DNA from: Actinomycetota bacterium
GTDB lineage: Bacteria; Actinomycetota; Acidimicrobiia; Acidimicrobiales; AC-9
Length of the DNA: 35,498 nt
Assembly: GCA_005888295.1 (NCBI GenBank)
Contig: VAWP01000075.1
Coordinates: 1-35,498 of the forward strand
Reading direction: 5' to 3'
A program made the position numbers and the translations under genes. Within the stretch, counting starts at the first letter, position 1, and each line of letters opens with the position of its first letter. The notes under the pieces were generated by a model, which did no database searches, was not told where the DNA came from, and saw nothing but the letters and a program-made list of their open reading frames with translations. Shown in pieces: positions 31,841-35,498 of this stretch.

Positions 31841-31938
31841 CCGCCAAACTTACCGCCGGGACCGCACGTCGTCGCTGACCAGGTCCTACCGCAATCAGGT
31901 TGGGAATTGCCGAAGGCGCCAGTAGGGTTGGGCGGGAC
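31841..31938. promoter_or_regulatory. Divergent promoters for polymerase (-) and MFS transporter (+)
   Basis: A 98-bp gap. On plus, TTGGGA (31900-31905), a 17-bp spacer and TAGGGT (31923-31928) make a good sigma-70-like promoter; the start point near 31935 is about 4 nt before GTG 31939. On minus, TAAGTT lies 6 nt before GTG 31840. Both messages would be leaderless or nearly so. Confidence 0.55.
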
Positions 31939-33414
31939 GTGGCGCGGCTCCGCTTGAACCCCAAGATCAGCGTGAGTGTTGTCTTCGTGTCGGCCATGTT
32001 CATGGCCATCATGGACATCACGATCGTGAACGTGGCCCTGCCCACGCTGGGCAGGGAGTTCCACGTGCGACCGGCGGGCGTGGAGGCGGTCGTGGTCGCC
32101 TTTCTCGTGAGCCTCGCCGTCTTCATCCCGGCCTCGGGGTGGCTCGGCGATCGTTTCGGCACCAAGCGCGTGCTGCTGACGGCGATCGTCATCTTCACCG
32201 GAGCGTCCGTGCTGTGTGGTCTCGCCCAGAGCCTCACCCAGCTCGTGCTGTTCCGCATCCTGCAGGGCGTCGGTGGCGGAATGCTGACTCCGGTCGGCAT
32301 GGCCATGCTGTTCCGCACCTTTCCACCGCACGAGCGCATCCGGGCCTCGCGCATCCTCGTGACTCCGACGGCCCTGGCCCCCGCGCTCGGGCCGGTGGTC
32401 GGCGGCCTCCTGGTTACCGAGCTGTCCTGGCGCTGGGTGTTCTACGTGAACGTGCCCATCGGCCTCTTCGCCCTGGCGTTCGGGTTCCTGGCCCTCGACG
32501 AGCATCGCGAACCCGATCCTGGGCGCTTCGACCTCCCCGGTTTCATACTTGCGGGAGCGGGGCTGGCCTCGGTGATGTACGCCGTGAGCGAGGGTGCGTT
32601 CCGGGGCTGGGGCTCGACCTCGATCGTCGTCTCCGGGCTGGTCGGCGCCGCGCTCCTCGCCGTCATGGTGGTCGTCGAGCTTCGACAGGACCAACCGATG
32701 GTCGATCTCCGCCTGTTCACTGATCGGTTGTTCCGCACCACCACGTTGGTCTTCTTCGTGGCCGTGTCCGCCTTCCTCGGCACGTTGTTCGTCGTCGCCC
32801 TCTTCTTCCAGGACGGGCTCGGCGCATCGCCGCTGCTGTCCGGTCTGAGCACGTTCCCCGAAGCCCTCGGTGTGATGCTCGGTGCCCAGGTGGCGACACG
32901 CATCTACCCGAGAATCGGCCCGCGCCGGATCATCGCCGCCGGTCTCACGAGCATCGCCGTCTTCACCGCCCTGATGTCGCTGATCGGCTTCGGCGCCTAC
33001 AGCCTGTGGGAGATGCGGATACTCATGTTCGTGCTGGGTTACTCGATGGCGCACGTGTTCGTACCCTCGCAGGCGGCGGCGTTCGCCACCATCAGTAGCG
33101 CCTCGACGGGGCGAGGGTCGACACTGTTCAACGCCAACCGGCAGCTCGGCAGCGCCGTCGGCGTGGCGTTGCTCGGCACGATCCTCGCGACCGTCGGCGT
33201 GGTCACGCACACGGCGGGTGGGCTCGTTCCCAACCTGAGCGCGTACCACCTTGCCTTCGCCACAGCCGCCGTCATAGCCCTGCTCGGCGCCGTGATGGCG
33301 TTGGCCATCAAGGACAGCGACGCCGCGCCGAGCATGCGCAAGCCAGAGGAGGCGGCAGACGCCGAGGCCGAGACGGCGGAGCGTGAGCCCGCCACCCAGC
33401 CCGCCAGCGCCTGA
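31939..33414 (+). CDS. MFS drug-exporter-type transporter (DHA2/EmrB-QacA family)
   Basis: 491 residues with the pattern of 14-helix DHA2 exporters. MDITIVNVALPTLG (motif D1), GWLGDRFGTKRVLL (motif A), LQGVGGGMLTPVGMAML, and SWRWVFYVNVPIGLFAL are family hallmarks. The C-terminus is a cytoplasmic Glu/Ala-rich tail. It exports small hydrophobic compounds in exchange for protons; the substrate is unknown. GTG 31939 is preferred because an upstream -35/-10 pair ends about 4 nt before it and the protein then starts VARLRLNPKISVS directly ahead of helix 1; an in-frame start near 31900 lies in the promoter. It is convergent with the solute-binding gene with a 9-nt gap. Confidence 0.94.
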   Translation: MARLRLNPKISVSVVFVSAMFMAIMDITIVNVALPTLGREFHVRPAGVEAVVVAFLVSLAVFIPASGWLGDRFGTKRVLLTAIVIFTGASVLCGLAQSLTQLVLFRILQGVGGGMLTPVGMAMLFRTFPPHERIRASRILVTPTALAPALGPVVGGLLVTELSWRWVFYVNVPIGLFALAFGFLALDEHREPDPGRFDLPGFILAGAGLASVMYAVSEGAFRGWGSTSIVVSGLVGAALLAVMVVVELRQDQPMVDLRLFTDRLFRTTTLVFFVAVSAFLGTLFVVALFFQDGLGASPLLSGLSTFPEALGVMLGAQVATRIYPRIGPRRIIAAGLTSIAVFTALMSLIGFGAYSLWEMRILMFVLGYSMAHVFVPSQAAAFATISSASTGRGSTLFNANRQLGSAVGVALLGTILATVGVVTHTAGGLVPNLSAYHLAFATAAVIALLGAVMALAIKDSDAAPSMRKPEEAADAEAETAEREPATQPASA

Positions 33415-33423
33415 GCGCCAGGG

Positions 33424-35076
33424 CTACTGGTTCAGCCAGATCTCGGCGGGGGTGATCACCCCGCTGCTCATGGGCTGGGCCTTGGCGCCGTTCGGCAGGG
33501 TCGAGCCGGCGAAGTTCTGCACCTGGCGCTGGGCGGCCACCAGCCAGATGGCCCGGTTCGTCCAGAGGTAGGGAAGCTCGGATGCGAACGTGCGGGCCAG
33601 GTCCTGATAGGCGGCCGTCCTGACCGCAGTGTCGGCGCTGGCCCTGCCCGCGTCGAGCGCCCGCTGGACCTGGGCGCTGGCGTCGCGGGTGAGGTTGAGT
33701 CCGGGCCGGCCCACCGGTGCGACGGTGGTCGCGCTCCACCGGGAGTAGTTGACGTCGGGGTCGGAGGCGGCGAACTGGCGCCAGGTGCAGGCCTGGAAGC
33801 TGCCCTGGAGCGTGGTCGGGACCAGCTGGCTGCGGTCGACCTGGACGATCTGACACCTGACGCCGGCCTTCTGCCACATGTCGCGGATCAGCCGGCCGGT
33901 CTTCGCCCCCTTCGACGTGTTCTCCGTCATCAGCTGGACCGAGACCGGACCCTTCTCCTGCTCGTACCTGTTCACCAGGGCCCTGGCCCTGTCGAGGTCG
34001 AACCAGGCGTAGCCGGTGGACGAATGGTACGGCGAACCCCTCGCGAAGGGACCGAAGGACTTGGGTGGGATGCCGTTGCGCAGGTTGTTGATGATCCGCT
34101 GCTTGTCGATGGCGTGGGCCAGGGCCTGTCGCACGGTGAGGTCGTCCGTCGGAGGCACCGCCGTGTTGAGCATCACGAAGTCCATGTTCGGCTCGGTGTT
34201 GGCGTGGGCGTCGTCGATCGTGACCCAGCTCGGGTCGCCGCGGAGGTTGGCAACGTTCTGGGTGTCCGAGCTGTGCATCATGTCGACCTTGCCGGAGGTG
34301 AAACGGTCCTCGCGCGACTGCTGGTCGACGATCGGCTCGTACTGGATGCTGTCGAGGTAGGGCAGTCCCTGTCGCCAGTAGCTCCCGTTCCTGGTGGCGG
34401 TGAAGGTGTCGCCCGGCGCCCAGCGCTCGAACACGAACGGACCGGTCCCCACCGGCCGGTGGTCGGCCTCGCCGGCAAGTAGCGTCTTCGGCTCGACGAC
34501 GACGCCTGCCTGGCCGGCGAGATGATGAGGAAAGGGTGCCCAGGGGGCGCGCATCGACACGAGGACGGTCAGCGCGTCGACCACGTCGACCGCACCGATG
34601 TCGGCGAGGGCGGGACCGATCAGGGGAGCGGAGCGGAGGGCTTCGAGGTTGGTCTTCACCGCCGCCGCCGTCAGCGGGCTCCCGTCGTGGAACTGGACGT
34701 CGCGACGGATCGTGATCGCCCACTGGGTGAAGTCGTCGTTCGGCGTCACGGACTGGGCCAGATAGGGCCTCACGACCCCCGTTGCGTCCACCGCGGTCAG
34801 GTTGTCGTACACGGCTCGCGAGCTCAGCAGCCCGGCTGCCCCCCAGAGCTCCCGGGTCGGGTCGAATCCCTCGATGTCGGCCTCGGTCGCAAAGGTGAGG
34901 GTGCCGCCGCGCCGCGGCGTCGCCTGCGACACGCCGGCACTGCTGGCCGAGCTCGACTGCGGCCCGAGCCCGCAGGCGGCAAGGCCGGCGGAGGCGCCTC
35001 CGCCCAGCAGGGCCAGCCCGCCAACGGTCCTGACGCCCCTGGAGAGGAAAGTACGGCGGTCGAGGGTCTCGGACAA
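33424..35076 (-). CDS. Family 5 (peptide/nickel-type) ABC solute-binding lipoprotein, Tat-type signal
   Basis: 550 residues. The N-terminus LDRRTFLSRG is a twin-arginine signal, followed by a hydrophobic core and lipobox LAAC, so it should be exported folded and lipid-anchored. SBP_bac_5 features: GGTLTFATEADIEGFDPTRE, YDNLTAVDATG, FHDGSPLTAAAVKTNLEALR, VGTGPFVFERW, and VRQALAHAIDKQRIINNL. It binds oligopeptides or other medium-sized ligands for an ABC importer, but no permease or ATPase genes adjoin it. The start is taken as TTG 35076, since no in-frame ATG or GTG lies just upstream and it places RR at residues 7-8; AGGAAG sits at a longer-than-usual 11 nt. It is convergent with the MFS gene. 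Confidence 0.92.
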   Translation of the reverse strand: MSETLDRRTFLSRGVRTVGGLALLGGGASAGLAACGLGPQSSSASSAGVSQATPRRGGTLTFATEADIEGFDPTRELWGAAGLLSSRAVYDNLTAVDATGVVRPYLAQSVTPNDDFTQWAITIRRDVQFHDGSPLTAAAVKTNLEALRSAPLIGPALADIGAVDVVDALTVLVSMRAPWAPFPHHLAGQAGVVVEPKTLLAGEADHRPVGTGPFVFERWAPGDTFTATRNGSYWRQGLPYLDSIQYEPIVDQQSREDRFTSGKVDMMHSSDTQNVANLRGDPSWVTIDDAHANTEPNMDFVMLNTAVPPTDDLTVRQALAHAIDKQRIINNLRNGIPPKSFGPFARGSPYHSSTGYAWFDLDRARALVNRYEQEKGPVSVQLMTENTSKGAKTGRLIRDMWQKAGVRCQIVQVDRSQLVPTTLQGSFQACTWRQFAASDPDVNYSRWSATTVAPVGRPGLNLTRDASAQVQRALDAGRASADTAVRTAAYQDLARTFASELPYLWTNRAIWLVAAQRQVQNFAGSTLPNGAKAQPMSSGVITPAEIWLNQ

Positions 35077-35196
35077 GGTCGGCGTCTTCCTGCAGAGCTG
35101 ATGGAGCGAGAACGATGTATCAGCTGGTTGTCACCGGGCGAGCTGCGCGGTCCACAGCGCCGCCGCCCCGATCATCGCCAGCTCGTCCCCAGGGTC
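35077..35196. promoter_or_regulatory. Intergenic region with inverted repeat AGCTGAT/ATCAGCT
   Basis: A 120-bp gap upstream of the solute-binding gene. AGCTGAT (35096-35102) and ATCAGCT (35119-35125) are a 7-bp inverted repeat separated by 16 bp and lie about 20-50 nt before the TTG start, where an operator or leader hairpin would be. No firm -10 could be assigned. Confidence 0.3.
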
Positions 35197-35498
35197 TCAG
35201 GCCCCGCTGGCCTCCAGTTGCATGCGGTCGTACTCGGCCCCGGTGTCCTCCCAATCCTCGTACTCCAGCACGCCGAGCTCACCGAACCGGCCCCGCAACC
35301 ATCCGTCACCGGCGTCGAGGAGGCCGAGCTTCTTGAGGTTGGGGACGATCTTCGAGAACAGGACCTTGCGGAACTCGCGCTGCACCGGCGAGTCGAGCAT
35401 CACCTGGCAGCACTCCTTGACCGGCAGCCCCGCCCACTCCCAGACCTCCTGGCCCAGGAAGCGGTCACGCATGCGGACCGCCGCCTCGTAGCAGAACT
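35197..35498 (-). CDS. Unrecognised protein, 5' end cut by the window edge
   Basis: The last 99 residues are visible. The frame is open to position 35498 (FCYEAAVRMRDRFLGQEVWE), so the internal ATG at 35472 is probably not the start. The segment is helical and charged (SPVQREFRKVLFSKIVPNLK, then KLGLLDAGDGWLRGRFGELG) and ends in an acidic stretch (LEYEDWEDTGAEYDRMQ). The helix pattern and the EVWEW and CCQ residues are loosely reminiscent of a ferritin-like helical bundle, but no metal motif can be confirmed in this fragment. There is no signal peptide or membrane segment in the visible part. It lies upstream of, and in the same direction as, the solute-binding gene. Confidence 0.6.
   Translation of the reverse strand, partial: FCYEAAVRMRDRFLGQEVWEWAGLPVKECCQVMLDSPVQREFRKVLFSKIVPNLKKLGLLDAGDGWLRGRFGELGVLEYEDWEDTGAEYDRMQLEASGA

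Noticed and set aside
31378-33249. 623-codon minus-strand frame opposite the MFS gene
   Set aside because: Antisense of a membrane protein gene giving a His/Gln/Glu/Arg-rich shadow with no recognisable domain.

Overview
The window is very GC-rich, with heavy use of GTG starts, chains of 4-bp gene overlaps and TANNNT-type -10 boxes. It carries a complete-order mce locus, two cytochrome P450s, an F420-type luciferase-like oxidoreductase and a LigD-type polymerase. Together these point to an actinomycete-like member of Actinomycetota, perhaps a soil or sediment lineage such as Acidimicrobiia. The lineage is inferred from gene content only. No rRNA, tRNA, CRISPR array or transposase gene was seen.

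Left block (1-16,086): a CoA-dependent catabolic gene cluster in alternating blocks. In order it holds a partial amidohydrolase (-); a NIPSNAP-like protein and a P450 (+); an orphan solute-binding-like protein with no signal peptide (-); and an acyl-CoA ligase with a broken frame (+). A tightly coupled seven-gene operon (-, 13,509 to 5,844) follows: double-hotdog dehydratase, crotonase, acyl-CoA dehydrogenase, two tandem crotonases, a degenerate ThDP-enzyme-like protein and a second acyl-CoA ligase. Divergent from it are a class III CoA-transferase and a second amidohydrolase (+). The likely scheme is P450 oxidation, CoA activation by ligase or CoA-transferase, then dehydrogenation, hydration and C-C cleavage by the acyl-CoA enzymes and amidohydrolases. 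The substrate cannot be read from sequence.

Middle block (16,096-26,207, -): a full mce locus in the order yrbEA-yrbEB-mceA-B-C-D-E-F-Mce-associated protein, nearly all with 4-bp ATGA/GTGA overlaps. It encodes an envelope lipid importer. mceA, mceC (twice) and mceE have internal frame breaks. At three of the four breaks a block of conserved residues is clearly missing, while the downstream frame stays open. The first acyl-CoA ligase shows the same defect. These are either recent deletions or assembly errors.

Right block (26,548-35,498): a second P450, two crotonases, an F420-type oxidoreductase, a stand-alone LigD-type polymerase, a DHA2-family MFS exporter, a Tat/lipoprotein family-5 solute-binding protein, and the end of an unrecognised gene.

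The most unusual structure is a 70-bp palindromic repeat present twice (9,409-9,478 and 30,693-30,762; 60 of 70 bases identical by hand count). The left copy sits at the junction of two tandem crotonase genes and supplies a replacement C-terminus to one of them. Other points of interest are the degenerate ThDP-like protein fixed in the catabolic operon, an octamer shared by two divergent promoters, likely leaderless GTG starts, and C-terminal membrane anchors on MceD and MceF.
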